Below, piece by piece: positions 38,212 to 47,722 of a stretch of DNA of 64,000 nt. Within the stretch, counting starts at the first letter, position 1. Each line of letters begins with the position of its first letter. Source of the stretch: an uncultured Litoreibacter sp. (lineage in GTDB: Bacteria > Pseudomonadota > Alphaproteobacteria > Rhodobacterales > Rhodobacteraceae); NCBI GenBank assembly GCA_947493265.1, contig CANLQL010000001.1, positions 124,001 to 188,000 of the forward strand, written 5' to 3'. A program made the position numbers and the translations under genes. The notes under the pieces were generated by a model, which was not told the DNA's origin, did not search any database, and saw only the letters and a program-made list of their open reading frames with translations.

Positions 38212-39387
38212 ATGACCGATATCGTAATTTTGGACGGGGCGCGGACGGCAATTGGCACATTTGGCGGCGCGTTGGCAGCAACCCCGCCGATTGCACTTGG
38301 CGGACATGTTGCAAAGGAAGCGCTGTCGCGATCCGGTGTTGATGCGGCCCAGATCGGCCACGTCACCTATGGGCATGTAATCAACACTGAACCGCGCGAT
38401 ATGTATCTGTCGCGCGTGGCAGCCATGGAGGCCGGTATCCCCGAAACCACGCCTGCAATGAACGTCAACCGGCTCTGTGGCTCTGGGGCGCAGGCCATCG
38501 TTTCCGTGATCCAGTCCTTGATGCTGGGCGACGCTGATTTCGGACTGGCAGGTGGTGCAGAAAGCATGAGCCGCTCTCCCTACATTTTGCCGCAAGCCCG
38601 TTGGGGGCAGAAGATGGGTGATGCAGGTGCCCAGGACATGATGCTGGGCGCACTGAACTGCCCGTTCGGCACGGGCCATATGGGTGTAACGGCAGAAAAC
38701 GTTGCCGCAGAACACGCGATCAGCCGCGACGCGCAGGACGCTTTTGCGATGACCAGTCAGGAACGCGCCGCCGCCGCAATCGATGCAGGGTATTTCAAGT
38801 CGCAAATCGCGCCAATTGACGTGCGTATCAAACGCGACATGGTTCCATTTGATACAGACGAGCATCCGAAAGCCACTACGCCGGAAGCTTTGGCGGGTCT
38901 GCGCGCCGTCTTTCAGAAGGACGGGACAGTAACCGCCGGTAACGCATCGGGCATCAATGACGGTGCCGCTGCACTTGTTCTTGCAACAGCTACTGCTGCT
39001 GAAAAAGCTGGTCTGAAACCCAAAGCCCGGGTTTTGGGCTACGCGCATGCGGGCGTCCGTCCAGAAGTTATGGGGATCGGACCAGTTCCCGCTGTAGAAG
39101 CCCTTCTCCAACGTACCGGATTGACCGCGCAGGACTTCGACATCGTCGAATCAAACGAAGCTTTTGCAGCCCAGGCACTGGCAGTGAACAAGGGGCTTGG
39201 TCTGGACCCGGCAAAGGTTAACCCAAATGGTGGTGCAATCGCACTTGGTCATCCTGTTGGCGCAACCGGAGCCATCATCACCATCAAAGCGCTTTACGAA
39301 CTTGAGCGGATTGGTGGCAAACGCGCATTGATCACGATGTGTATCGGCGGCGGGCAGGGGATCGCGCTGGCAATAGAGCGGATCTAG
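38212..39387 (+). CDS. Acetyl-CoA acetyltransferase (thiolase II family)
   Basis: A 391-residue thiolase. The acyl-enzyme cysteine is C89 (NVNRLCGSGAQAI), the general-base motif is GHPVGATGA and the C-terminal cysteine lies in ITMCIGGGQGIAL, so the active site is intact. It is of the PhaA/BktB/AtoB type that condenses or cleaves short 3-ketoacyl-CoA. It is a single gene here, not next to a phaB reductase, so a role in polyhydroxybutyrate synthesis or in breakdown cannot be told apart. An AGGAGG ribosome site precedes the ATG. Confidence 0.93.
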   Translation: MTDIVILDGARTAIGTFGGALAATPPIALGGHVAKEALSRSGVDAAQIGHVTYGHVINTEPRDMYLSRVAAMEAGIPETTPAMNVNRLCGSGAQAIVSVIQSLMLGDADFGLAGGAESMSRSPYILPQARWGQKMGDAGAQDMMLGALNCPFGTGHMGVTAENVAAEHAISRDAQDAFAMTSQERAAAAIDAGYFKSQIAPIDVRIKRDMVPFDTDEHPKATTPEALAGLRAVFQKDGTVTAGNASGINDGAAALVLATATAAEKAGLKPKARVLGYAHAGVRPEVMGIGPVPAVEALLQRTGLTAQDFDIVESNEAFAAQALAVNKGLGLDPAKVNPNGGAIALGHPVGATGAIITIKALYELERIGGKRALITMCIGGGQGIALAIERI

Positions 39388-39475
39388 TCAGAATTCTCGA
39401 TCATCGTTAAGGCGCGATTCATCATAAACCGGGAGGATCGGCTCAGTAATTTTGATTCTGAGCAGGCCCAAGCGC

Positions 39476-41671
39476 ATGGACGCATCTCCCTTCGACACTG
39501 AACTTGCCGAGGAACGTCGGGCAAGGCTCGCGGCAGAGCGTCTGCTGCAGCAAAAGCAGTCGGAGCTGAAAACAGCAAACCGGAAGCTGAATGAACATGC
39601 CTTGTCGCTGTCAGATCAGATCGTGGATCAACGCCGCCTGATGCAGGAACTCAAGGGTGAAAACTCGCAGGTTCAACAAGACCTTGCTGATGCAAATGTA
39701 AAGGTGGTCGAAGTCGAAAGGCTTCTCTGGAACGCGATTGAATCCATCCAGGACGGTTTTGCGCTGTTTGACAAAAACCTCAACCTGATCGCCGCAAACC
39801 ATCCCTATATCTCTGTTCTTGAGGGTGCAGAACATATCGGGCCGGGCGTTCACTTTGACAGTATTCTGGATGTTTGCCTGGACGAAGGTCTTGTGGATCT
39901 CGGCGACAAGTCAGAGGATGAATGGTACGATTTCATGCTCGACCGCTGGACGCATGATGTGATCGAACCAGTCACTTTGCGATTCTGGAACGGGATGTAT
40001 GTCAAGCTGGTTGACCGGCGCACAAATGAAGGTGGCATCGTTTCCCTTGCGCTTAACATCACGGATTCGATCCAGCGGGAAGAAGATCTGCGGGAGGCCC
40101 GCGACAAGGCCCAAGCCGCGGACCGCGCCAAATCTGCCTTCCTAGCCAAGATGAGCCATGAGCTTAGAACGCCAATGAACGGGGTTGTCGGGATGGCAGA
40201 CCTGCTTCTCGAAAACGACCTAGACGAGGAAAGCCAGCTTTACGTTTCGACGATCAAAAGCTCGGGCGACGCGCTGTTGGACATCATCAACGATGTGCTG
40301 GATTTCTCCAAGATTGAAGCGGACCGGATCGGGCTGAAAGAAGAAGCCTTCGATCTGGAACGGATCGTCCAAGAGGTTGCATTGATCGTGGAGCCGACAG
40401 TCCAACAAAAACGCATTCGGCTGGATGTGGACTATGACCAATTCCTGCCAACTGAATTTATCGGGGATCGCGGGCGTATTCGCCAAATCTTGATCAATCT
40501 GGTGGGCAATGCCGTCAAGTTCACCAACGAAGGCCACGTCTTGATCCGCGTGGTGGGCCTGCCACTTGAAGACGAAAAGATTCAGCTTCACATCACAGTG
40601 GAAGACACTGGGATCGGCATTGATGCGGATAAGGTCGAGCATGTGTTTGGCGAATTCAACCAGATCGAAGAAGATGCAAACCGGAAGTATGAGGGCACGG
40701 GGCTTGGTCTTGCGATCACCCGCCGCCTGATTGAACGAATGGGTGGTGAAGTTTGGATCGATAGCATCAAGGGGGAGGGGTCCTCCTTCGGATTTGCCGT
40801 TCCTTTGCCAATCGCCACAACGCGTGAGGCAACGATATCCGCCCTTCCAGATAGCTTGAAAACAGTGCTTCTGGTCGGTCCTGCCAGTGTCAATCAAAGC
40901 GTCCTTCGTCGTCAGATCAACCTTCTTGGGTGCAAGGCCGAATTCTGCGAAAGCATTGCCGCCCTCCCCGAAATTCTGAACGCAACAAACCCCGATGTCA
41001 TTATCGCGTTTCAAGGCCAGGGGTTTGAAGACTTGCCTTGTGTTATTGACCGAACCAAAGAAGCAGCAAGCAATATCCCCATCATCGCGCTGGTTTCCCC
41101 GGCTGATGCGGCAAAGATTGCAGAACCCACACGCTTGCTGACCAAACCGATCATGCGCAGCGCGCTATTCGACAAGCTGCTGGATTGCGCGACGGAAGGA
41201 AATTCCAGAGGTGGGAATAACCGGGACCCAAAGCCTGTCGTCATGAAACCGGCGAAATTCCGGGTGCTGGCCGCCGAAGATAACAAGACCAATCAGCTTG
41301 TCTTCCGAAAGATGCTGAAGAATGTCGAAATGGACCTAACGGTCGTTGAGAACGGGCGCGAGGCAGTGGACGCCTATGAAAAGGTGGATCCGCACATGAT
41401 CTTCATGGACATTTCCATGCCTGAGATGGACGGCATGGAAGCCACAGCCAAGATCCGGAAAATAGAGCGTCAGCAAGGCAAAGACCCGGTTCCCATCTGT
41501 GCGATGACAGCGCATGCGATGGACGGAGATAAGGAACGCATCTCTGATTATGGCTTGGACTATTACCTGACCAAACCACTGTCCCGCCAAGCGCTGACTG
41601 GATTGATCAGCGCGATCAAGATCAGAACGTTTGGGCCCGAAGAAGACGAACCGGTCTCAAAGGAAGCCTGA
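39476..41671 (+). CDS. Hybrid sensor histidine kinase with one degenerate and one intact receiver
   Basis: A 731-residue soluble hybrid kinase with no membrane segment. In order: a coiled coil (about 8-75), a PAS-like domain ([20 protein letters not shown]), a second coil, HisKA with the phospho-histidine H228 ([20 protein letters not shown]), an HATPase domain ([40 protein letters not shown]), a receiver-like segment (about 470-580) lacking the aspartate, and a full receiver with D645 ([13 protein letters not shown]) and K near LTKPLS. A TTG at 39452 is an alternative start. It may need an external phosphotransfer protein. Signal and target are unknown. Confidence 0.9.
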   Translation: MDASPFDTELAEERRARLAAERLLQQKQSELKTANRKLNEHALSLSDQIVDQRRLMQELKGENSQVQQDLADANVKVVEVERLLWNAIESIQDGFALFDKNLNLIAANHPYISVLEGAEHIGPGVHFDSILDVCLDEGLVDLGDKSEDEWYDFMLDRWTHDVIEPVTLRFWNGMYVKLVDRRTNEGGIVSLALNITDSIQREEDLREARDKAQAADRAKSAFLAKMSHELRTPMNGVVGMADLLLENDLDEESQLYVSTIKSSGDALLDIINDVLDFSKIEADRIGLKEEAFDLERIVQEVALIVEPTVQQKRIRLDVDYDQFLPTEFIGDRGRIRQILINLVGNAVKFTNEGHVLIRVVGLPLEDEKIQLHITVEDTGIGIDADKVEHVFGEFNQIEEDANRKYEGTGLGLAITRRLIERMGGEVWIDSIKGEGSSFGFAVPLPIATTREATISALPDSLKTVLLVGPASVNQSVLRRQINLLGCKAEFCESIAALPEILNATNPDVIIAFQGQGFEDLPCVIDRTKEAASNIPIIALVSPADAAKIAEPTRLLTKPIMRSALFDKLLDCATEGNSRGGNNRDPKPVVMKPAKFRVLAAEDNKTNQLVFRKMLKNVEMDLTVVENGREAVDAYEKVDPHMIFMDISMPEMDGMEATAKIRKIERQQGKDPVPICAMTAHAMDGDKERISDYGLDYYLTKPLSRQALTGLISAIKIRTFGPEEDEPVSKEA

Positions 41672-42649
41672 CGCAAATTTCATCTGTCCGGTAACAAGAT
41701 CACGGCGGTTTGTGATTGGCCCATGCATCCATTTTTTTGCGGTGGGATGATCTGCCTCCAGCGCACCATGACGCACCAATAGGCCGGCAATTGCAGCCTC
41801 GGCGGCGCGGGTCCCGCCATCTGCGATCTTGACCGCTATGCCCAGACCCATTTCAGGCAGGATCGCAATGAAGACCGCTTCGGCCCCGGTTTTAACCGCT
41901 GCTTTGCCACCGCATGCACGCATCAACTCAGTGCACGCCCGGCCTTCCCCTGCGACCAGCTCTGGATGCGCGCGCATCGCGTCGACCAATCGGGCAGCGG
42001 CGCGACCGCGCAGGGTGGACAGGTCAGGTTTCGCCATCGCCGCAACGGCACGTGCCAGCCCATGCAGGCTGGTGGCAAAATTCGGCGCGGAGCATCCATC
42101 GATCCCGTATCCCGGTGACGTCATCTGCGTCATGTCTTCGAAAGCTTCCCGGACCATGATTTGCGTTGGGTGATCAACCTCCACGTATTCGGGACCTGCA
42201 CCGATATGCTTGCCCAAAGTCAGGAACCCAGAATGCTTGCCTGAGCAATTGTTGTGCATCTGACAGACTGAATGCGCCCCACGCACCAGATCATTTGCCG
42301 CGGGTTTATCGCGTGGAAATTCTGACCCGCAGCGGAAATCCTCGTCACGCATTTGTAGATCTTTGAGCCAGGCCGACACCCGCTCTGTGTGGATCACAGC
42401 CCCTTGATGGGACGCACAAGCCAACGCCAAATGCTCCGGTCCCAACCCGTAGGCATCTGCAGCACCGCTTTCGATAAGTGGCAAAGCCTGAAGCATTTTG
42501 CAGGATGATCTGGGGAAGATGATCTTGTCCGCTTGCCCCCAAGCTTCAACGATATCGCCCGTGTGGTCACAGACAACTGCGTGGCCCAAATGCAGCGATT
42601 CTACCAAATCACCGCGCCAGATTTCGATCATAGGTACCGGATGACCCAT
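41657..42649 (-). CDS. Rhizobium-type (class 3) L-asparaginase
   Basis: A 330-residue asparaginase of the thermolabile Rhizobium etli type, unrelated to E. coli AnsA/AnsB. The serine-lysine catalytic tandem S48/K51 (FPRSSCKMLQALPLIESGAA) and the zinc-site residues C135 and K138 (CQMHNNCSGKHSGFL) fall at the same numbers I recall for the R. etli enzyme, and a third cysteine follows (GIDGCSAPN). It hydrolyses asparagine to aspartate and ammonia. AAGGA precedes the ATG. The 3' end overlaps the convergent kinase gene by 15 bases. Confidence 0.88.
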   Translation of the reverse strand: MGHPVPMIEIWRGDLVESLHLGHAVVCDHTGDIVEAWGQADKIIFPRSSCKMLQALPLIESGAADAYGLGPEHLALACASHQGAVIHTERVSAWLKDLQMRDEDFRCGSEFPRDKPAANDLVRGAHSVCQMHNNCSGKHSGFLTLGKHIGAGPEYVEVDHPTQIMVREAFEDMTQMTSPGYGIDGCSAPNFATSLHGLARAVAAMAKPDLSTLRGRAAARLVDAMRAHPELVAGEGRACTELMRACGGKAAVKTGAEAVFIAILPEMGLGIAVKIADGGTRAAEAAIAGLLVRHGALEADHPTAKKWMHGPITNRRDLVTGQMKFASGFL

Positions 42650-42816
42650 TTGTGTTTCCTTTCACAGCGATTTTTCGCCAAAGACCCGTTCACAAGGCAT
42701 GCATTCTAAGATAACCTTTTGCAATCGAGATCAAAAATTGCTTTGCCATATGAGACGAGCCCAAAAGGTGCCGAACCGGCGAAGTCAGAGGCAAAATATC
42801 AGGAGCTTTGAGTGAC

Positions 42817-43344
42817 ATGAAATCACGACTGAAGCATGTGGCGGTTTGCGCCGTTTTAGCGATGATTGCAGGACCTGCCGTGGCGCAGGAAACCTCTACC
42901 AACAGAGTGAATGTCAAAACCGATTGGAGTGTCTTTGTTGAAGACAACCCAACGCAGTGTTGGGTGGTAAGCAGCCCGACCGGCACAGAGAATACCAAAG
43001 GCGGACGTGTCGTTGCCGTGAACCGGGGTGACATCTTGATGTTTGTCAGCTTCTGGCCAGGCTCAAACAAGCTTGGTGAAGTGTCCTTTGCCGGTGGCTA
43101 TCCGTTTGCAGAAGGCAGCACCGTCAATCTGACGATCGGTGACAGCAGCTTTGAGATGTTCACGTCGAACGAATCCGCATGGGCGGCGTCGGCAGCGGAT
43201 GACAACAAGATTATCACGGCAATGAAGCGCGGTGTGAATGCCGTTGTTTCCGGCCGATCATCGCGCGGCACCAACACCAAAGATACGTTTTCGCTGCGTG
43301 GATTTACGGCGGCCATTGAAGACGCCGAAAAACGGTGTAGCTGA
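42817..43344 (+). CDS. Secreted IalB-family (invasion-associated locus B) protein
   Basis: A 175-residue exported protein. Residues 1-24 form a Sec signal peptide (MKSRLKHVAVCAVLAMIAGP, cleavage after AVAQ). The rest matches the IalB family found across alphaproteobacteria (WSVFVEDNPTQCWVVSSPT; EVSFAGGYPFAEGSTVNL; FTSNESAWAASAADDNKIIT). Despite the name, IalB proteins are common in free-living species and their role is uncertain. The reading frame starts at a TTG (42808), but the ATG at 42817 has AGGAG 11 bases upstream and begins the signal peptide. Confidence 0.85.
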   Translation: MKSRLKHVAVCAVLAMIAGPAVAQETSTNRVNVKTDWSVFVEDNPTQCWVVSSPTGTENTKGGRVVAVNRGDILMFVSFWPGSNKLGEVSFAGGYPFAEGSTVNLTIGDSSFEMFTSNESAWAASAADDNKIITAMKRGVNAVVSGRSSRGTNTKDTFSLRGFTAAIEDAEKRCS

Positions 43345-43346
43345 TC

Positions 43347-43381
43347 TGAAAACAGGCTGCGACAAACGCGGCCTGTTTTCA
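43347..43381 (+). terminator. Terminator after the IalB-family gene
   Basis: TGAAAACAGGC and GCCTGTTTTCA form a perfect 11-bp inverted repeat with a 13-base loop. It starts three bases after the stop codon. The A-rich and T-rich arms make it usable in both directions. Confidence 0.8.
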
Positions 43382-43433
43382 TAGCTTAGTTTTTCGTATA
43401 TCCCGGCCTCTTCTATTAGGATGAGTCCCCGCA

Positions 43434-44615
43434 ATGGCGCATACGACCCCAATTACCCAAGACATGCTGACCCTTCCGCGCAAGCTTCCGGAAGGTGGCA
43501 AGACCAATCTGATCGGGCTGACCCGCGATCAGTTACGTGATGCATTGGTTGACGTCGGAACCGCCGAGAAACAAGCCAAGATGCGGGTCGGACAGATCTG
43601 GCAATGGCTCTATCAGAAAGGTGTGCGGGATTTCGACGCGATGACGAACCTCGCAAAGGACTATCGCGCGCTGCTGGCAGATAATTTCGTGATCGAACTG
43701 CCTGAGGTTGTGACCCGGCAAGTAAGTGAAGATGGCACCCGGAAATACCTTGTGAAGATCGCAGGCGGCCACGAGGTAGAAGTTGTCTACATCCCGGAAG
43801 AGGGTCGCGGAACCCTCTGCATTTCAAGCCAAGTCGGGTGTACGCTGACCTGTTCATTTTGCCACACAGGCACTCAAAAGCTGGTGCGCAACCTGACAGC
43901 AGGGGAGATCATCGGCCAGGTCATGCTTGCCCGGGATGATCTTGGTGAATGGCCGGAACCGGGGCGTCCAAACCCGCCAGAAGCGCGTTTGCTGTCAAAT
44001 ATCGTGCTGATGGGAATGGGCGAGCCGCTTTATAATTTTGAAAATGTGCGCGACGCGATGAAGATCGCGATGGACGCGGAAGGTATTTGCCTGAGCCGCC
44101 GCCGGATTACGCTGTCAACGTCCGGGGTCGTCCCCGAGATTGCCCGAACCGCCCAAGAGATCGGGTGCCTGCTTGCCGTTTCGTTCCATGCGACAACGGA
44201 TGAGGTCCGCGACCGGCTTGTTCCGATCAACAAGCGTTGGAACATTGAAGAACTATTGGGCGCGTTGCGAGACTACCCAAAGGCCAGCAATTCAGAACGG
44301 ATCACGTTTGAATACGTCATGCTGAAAGGGGTGAATGACAGTGATGAGGATGCCCACAGATTGGTGCAACTGATCAAAGGCATTCCGGCCAAGATCAATT
44401 TGATCCCGTTCAACGAATGGCCCGGTGCCCCATATGAACGTTCAAGCAACAACCGGATCAAAGCGTTTGCGGATATTGTGTATGACGCCGGATATGCCTC
44501 GCCTGTGCGCAAGCCGCGCGGGGAAGACATTATGGCAGCGTGCGGGCAGCTGAAATCGGCAACCGAACGCGCCCGGAAATCCCGCAAGCAAATAGAATCT
44601 GAGGCCGGGCTATAG
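43434..44615 (+). CDS. rlmN: Dual-specificity RNA (adenine-C2)-methyltransferase RlmN
   Basis: A 393-residue radical-SAM enzyme that methylates C2 of A2503 in 23S rRNA and A37 in some tRNAs. The radical cluster is bound by [19 protein letters not shown]; the conserved [13 protein letters not shown] and [18 protein letters not shown] segments and the C-terminal catalytic cysteine (IMAACGQLK) are present. The N-terminal accessory domain holds [14 protein letters not shown]. It is longer than E. coli RlmN by about ten N-terminal residues. A terminator follows. Confidence 0.96.
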   Translation: MAHTTPITQDMLTLPRKLPEGGKTNLIGLTRDQLRDALVDVGTAEKQAKMRVGQIWQWLYQKGVRDFDAMTNLAKDYRALLADNFVIELPEVVTRQVSEDGTRKYLVKIAGGHEVEVVYIPEEGRGTLCISSQVGCTLTCSFCHTGTQKLVRNLTAGEIIGQVMLARDDLGEWPEPGRPNPPEARLLSNIVLMGMGEPLYNFENVRDAMKIAMDAEGICLSRRRITLSTSGVVPEIARTAQEIGCLLAVSFHATTDEVRDRLVPINKRWNIEELLGALRDYPKASNSERITFEYVMLKGVNDSDEDAHRLVQLIKGIPAKINLIPFNEWPGAPYERSSNNRIKAFADIVYDAGYASPVRKPRGEDIMAACGQLKSATERARKSRKQIESEAGL

Positions 44616-44643
44616 ACCCACGCTTTCACCGGCGCCAAACATG

Positions 44644-44675
44644 AAAAAGGCGGTGGATTGCTCCACCGCCTTTTT
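44644..44675. terminator. Bidirectional terminator between rlmN and the small secreted protein gene
   Basis: AAAAAGGCGGTGGA pairs perfectly with TCCACCGCCTTTTT over a four-base loop (TTGC). The A-rich and T-rich arms give a U-rich tail in both directions, and convergent genes lie on each side. Confidence 0.9.
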
Positions 44676-44697
44676 ACATTCGAAAAGTTCGTCGAAC

Positions 44698-44874
44698 TTA
44701 GGAAGCTGCTGCAGCAACCAGTACGATGAACAGAAGAGGGATCAGAATGCCGCCGTTAGAAGAAGATGTTGCTTCTTCGATGATCGGAGCTTCGATCACT
44801 GGCTCAGAAAGACCACCAGCGAAAGCTGTAGATGCTGCAAGCGTGAACGCTGTTGCAAGAACGATTTTTTTCAT
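44698..44874 (-). CDS. Small exported protein with C-terminal hydrophobic segment
   Basis: A 58-residue protein found by direct reading. It has a clear signal peptide (MKKIVLATAFTLAASTAFAG), a short acidic, proline-containing middle (GLSEPVIEAPIIEEATSSSN) and a C-terminal hydrophobic helix (ILIPLLFIVLVAAAAS). AAAGGA lies nine bases before the ATG and a strong terminator lies 22 bases past the stop. Small proteins of this pattern recur in Rhodobacteraceae; no function is known to me. A tiny periplasmic membrane-anchored peptide is the best description. Confidence 0.75.
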   Translation of the reverse strand: MKKIVLATAFTLAASTAFAGGLSEPVIEAPIIEEATSSSNGGILIPLLFIVLVAAAAS

Positions 44875-45030
44875 GTCTCTATATCCTTTAAAGATACGCC
44901 TGTATGGCTCGGACTATCCAAGCCTGATTTAGGCACCCAAGATGTACCTTGTGGGAATCGTTTAATCAGCATTTCGGTGTTCATTCAATGCTACGACCGC
45001 CAAGGTTGCCTTAAACTGACCAGACTGTGG

Positions 45031-45621
45031 TCAAATTAGCAACACCTGTGTGCCCACTTTTGAGGCAGCAAAAACCTCTGCAATATGCTCATTATAGAGC
45101 CCAATACAGCCATTTGACGATCTTCGACCGATCTTTCGCGTGTCTTGCGTGCCATGGATCCGGTAATACGTCCAACCGAGATAGAGCGCATGAGTGCCAA
45201 GCGGATTGTCAGGGCCAGGACCGATAAATGGGGGCCATTCCGGGTTCCGCTTCAACATTGCGGGCGTAGGACGCCAGCTTGGACCTTCGACTTTGCGGAT
45301 GACTTTCGTCCGGCCACGACGTGTAAGATCTTCCGACAGCGGAACACTAGACGGGTAAAGTCGGTATTCGCCAGCTTCATTCCAGAAATGCAGCGCGCGA
45401 CTGTCGATATCGACCAGAATCGCACCATTTCTGAGGTTACTGAAGTACGGCTGCCACTGCAAAGACCGGAAGCTGGAGATATTGCGGCGCGCAACCTCCA
45501 CTTCACCTTCGATTTCCGTTGTTCCGGCATTTTGCGCGAACGCCGGCGCAGCCAAAGCTGTCGCACTGGCGCTCAGCACGAAATCACGGCGTGTAAACGC
45601 TGCTTTTGAATTCTTTTCCAT
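45031..45621 (-). CDS. L,D-transpeptidase (YkuD) with Tat signal
   Basis: A 196-residue exported transpeptidase. The N-terminus has a twin-arginine motif (AFTRRDFVLSASATALAAPA) with likely cleavage after AFAQ. The YkuD catalytic motif is intact: YYRIHGTQDTRKIGRRSSNG then CIGLYNEHI, with the histidine and cysteine in place. Such enzymes make 3-3 peptidoglycan cross-links or attach lipoproteins to the wall. Tat export suggests folding before secretion. The ATG at 45621 has GGAGG five bases upstream; the longer frame to 45672 is less likely. It neighbours a CAP lipoprotein and a second transpeptidase. Confidence 0.9.
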   Translation of the reverse strand: MEKNSKAAFTRRDFVLSASATALAAPAFAQNAGTTEIEGEVEVARRNISSFRSLQWQPYFSNLRNGAILVDIDSRALHFWNEAGEYRLYPSSVPLSEDLTRRGRTKVIRKVEGPSWRPTPAMLKRNPEWPPFIGPGPDNPLGTHALYLGWTYYRIHGTQDTRKIGRRSSNGCIGLYNEHIAEVFAASKVGTQVLLI

Positions 45622-45771
45622 ATCATCCTCCAGATGATGTTGCGTCCTGATTTTATTGCGCGAATGCCGCACTTCTCAAGCAAACATTTCAGTGATCGGC
45701 TGATTTCCCCGCTGTGTGTTTGATGCGATCCACAGTTCAGGCTAAGGAATACGAAACAAGGGAAAAATACC

Positions 45772-46272
45772 ATGCGTCGTGTCATTGCCATCATCGCTCT
45801 TCTGTTCACAGTGGCGGCGTGTACTGCTCCGCCACCCGGTAGCGGAGGCTCTGCAAGTGGCAAAGTTTACCGAATCAAGAACTCTGATACGGCCAAAATT
45901 CAGTTCCGGTCGCTCGATTCGATCAATGCATTGCGTACTGCCGCAGGCGTGCCACAGCTGGAGCTGGACGCGCAGCTAAATGCAGCTGCTGCCACCCATT
46001 CGCGTGATATGGCGTTGCAAAATCGGCCTTGGCATTTCGGATCTGATGGATCTTCACCGCTCGATCGTGTGCAACGGTCTGGCTATCCCGGCATCCTGAT
46101 CGGCGAAAATATCTCCGAGACTTATGAAAACGAAAGCGAAACGCTTGCGGCTTGGATGAAGCAACCCAACACCCGAAACGTAATTTTGGCCCCCGCTGCC
46201 AGAAAGCTTGGCTTTTCCTGGTTCCAAGAACCCAATGGCAAAATCTGGTGGACGATGGTGACGGGCAGCTAG
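45772..46272 (+). CDS. CAP-domain (SCP/PR-1-like) lipoprotein
   Basis: A 166-residue lipoprotein. The lipobox is VAAC at about residue 17 (ALLFTVAACTAPP), followed by a flexible glycine/serine stretch. The rest is a CAP domain: SINALRTAAGVPQLELDAQL, AAAATHSRDMALQN, ENISETYENESETLAAWMKQ and NVILAPAARKLGFSWF. CAP proteins in bacteria are extracytoplasmic and their biochemical role is generally unknown. It lies between two L,D-transpeptidase genes, suggesting an envelope role. Confidence 0.87.
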   Translation: MRRVIAIIALLFTVAACTAPPPGSGGSASGKVYRIKNSDTAKIQFRSLDSINALRTAAGVPQLELDAQLNAAAATHSRDMALQNRPWHFGSDGSSPLDRVQRSGYPGILIGENISETYENESETLAAWMKQPNTRNVILAPAARKLGFSWFQEPNGKIWWTMVTGS

Positions 46273-46278
46273 CCTGAC

Positions 46279-46776
46279 TTACGGGAAAATATCGATGATC
46301 GTGCCAAGTTTGATCATCGAATAAAGCTCCCGCATCTGCTTATCAGTGACCGCGATACACCCAGCCGTCCAATCGGGCCCGCGCGGGCCAAGGATATTCG
46401 GCTGTCCATGAATGAAGATATCTCCACCCGGCTCCTGACCCTGAGATTTCGCAAATGCGACATCGCGCGCGTTCGGATAGGAAATGCCCAGCGACAGATA
46501 GAACGAACTGTTCGGATTGCGGCGGTCGATGTAATACCGTCCTTCAGGGGTTTTCCCGTCGCCTTCAAACTGCTTATGGCCTGTCGCGCCAAACCCCAAC
46601 TCCATCGGGTAATTTTTGACGACGGTATTGTGGTGCAGAACGCGCAATAGCCTGCGTTCCTTGAAAACCTCGATCTTCGTGATCTCCGGTCCTTTGTATA
46701 CAGGGAACTTCGTCGTGCAAGACGCGAGAAAACAGACCCCAATCAGGATCAATACTTTTAGAAAAACTGCTCTCAT
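46279..46776 (-). CDS. L,D-transpeptidase-family lipoprotein
   Basis: A 165-residue YkuD-fold protein with a lipoprotein signal (LIGVCFLASCTTKFP, lipobox LASC). The catalytic region is DIFIHGQPNILGPRGPDWTA then GCIAVTDKQM, so histidine and cysteine are present. The preceding KQFEGDGKTPEGRYYIDRRN matches the family's substrate-loop segment. It is probably anchored to the outer membrane or inner membrane outer face and remodels peptidoglycan. It converges with the CAP lipoprotein gene six bases away. It belongs to the YafK/ErfK-like subgroup, distinct from the Tat-exported one nearby. Confidence 0.87.
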   Translation of the reverse strand: MRAVFLKVLILIGVCFLASCTTKFPVYKGPEITKIEVFKERRLLRVLHHNTVVKNYPMELGFGATGHKQFEGDGKTPEGRYYIDRRNPNSSFYLSLGISYPNARDVAFAKSQGQEPGGDIFIHGQPNILGPRGPDWTAGCIAVTDKQMRELYSMIKLGTIIDIFP

Positions 46777-46861
46777 GGCTCGAAACCGAATTATTTTTTT
46801 GCCATCATATAGGGTTTCAAAGAAAGAAACTCTTAAAAATTTCGAGGTTCGACAAAAGTGA

Positions 46862-47722
46862 TTAATCTTCGGCAGCCAAGAGGGCCTGAAGCCCGGATTT
46901 GTAGTCTGGATACTTCAAAACCACACCCAATTCATCCTTGATGCGATCATTTCGAACGCGCTTGGATTCGGCATAGAAACTGCGCGCCATCGGGCTTATG
47001 TCAGCGGTTTCAAAATCAACCGCTTCCGGCAAAGGAACCCCCAAAAGTTCGGCGGCATATCCGATAACATCTTGCGGCGGCGCGGCGTGATTGTCGCACA
47101 GATTATAGACCGCACCAGGATTGGGTTGTTCGATGGATGCGTGCAGAATCTGGGCAATATCGTCGACATGAATGCGGCTGAAGACCTGATTTTTCTTGAT
47201 GATGCGGCGCGCGCTGCCGTCCCTGACCTTGGCAAAAGGACCACGCCCCGGCCCGTAAATCCCGGCCAACCGGAAAATATGCAACGGCAATCCATGATCG
47301 TTCGCAATGGCTTGCCATGCTGCCTCGGCCTCGACACGCAGCTTGCCGCGTTTGGTGCTGGGGGTCAGTGGCGTGGTTTCATCAACCCAACCGCCACCAT
47401 GATCCCCATACACGCCGGTCGTGGACAGGTAGCCAACCCATTTAAATTGCCCGGCCCGTCTTTCTATTTGCGGACGGAGTGACGCCAAAACCGGATCACC
47501 GTCTTCACCAGGACCCGCAGAAATTAACAGATGTGTGGTCTCTGACAGCGGCTTTTCCAAATCGGACCCTGGCCAAATCAGCGGAAGGATACCTTCTTCC
47601 TGCAAAGTCCGAGCCTTTTCGTCGCTGCGCGTCGTTCCGTAGATAGTCCAGCCTTCGGGCAACAACGTTTTCGCCAAAGCGCGCGCTGAATAGCCATGTC
47701 CGAAGCTAAGAAGGGTGGTCAT
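46862..47722 (-). CDS. NAD(P)-dependent epimerase/dehydratase-family (SDR) protein, YeeZ-like
   Basis: A 286-residue extended or atypical SDR. The nucleotide-binding start is LLSFGHGYSARALAKTLLPE, followed by YLSTTGVYGDHGGGWVDETT (active-site tyrosine region) and FRLAGIYGPGRGPFAKV. It resembles E. coli YeeZ, for which no reaction is established. It overlaps queG by one base and ends the mtgA-GST-queG-SDR run on this strand. Confidence 0.82.
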   Translation of the reverse strand: MTTLLSFGHGYSARALAKTLLPEGWTIYGTTRSDEKARTLQEEGILPLIWPGSDLEKPLSETTHLLISAGPGEDGDPVLASLRPQIERRAGQFKWVGYLSTTGVYGDHGGGWVDETTPLTPSTKRGKLRVEAEAAWQAIANDHGLPLHIFRLAGIYGPGRGPFAKVRDGSARRIIKKNQVFSRIHVDDIAQILHASIEQPNPGAVYNLCDNHAAPPQDVIGYAAELLGVPLPEAVDFETADISPMARSFYAESKRVRNDRIKDELGVVLKYPDYKSGLQALLAAED

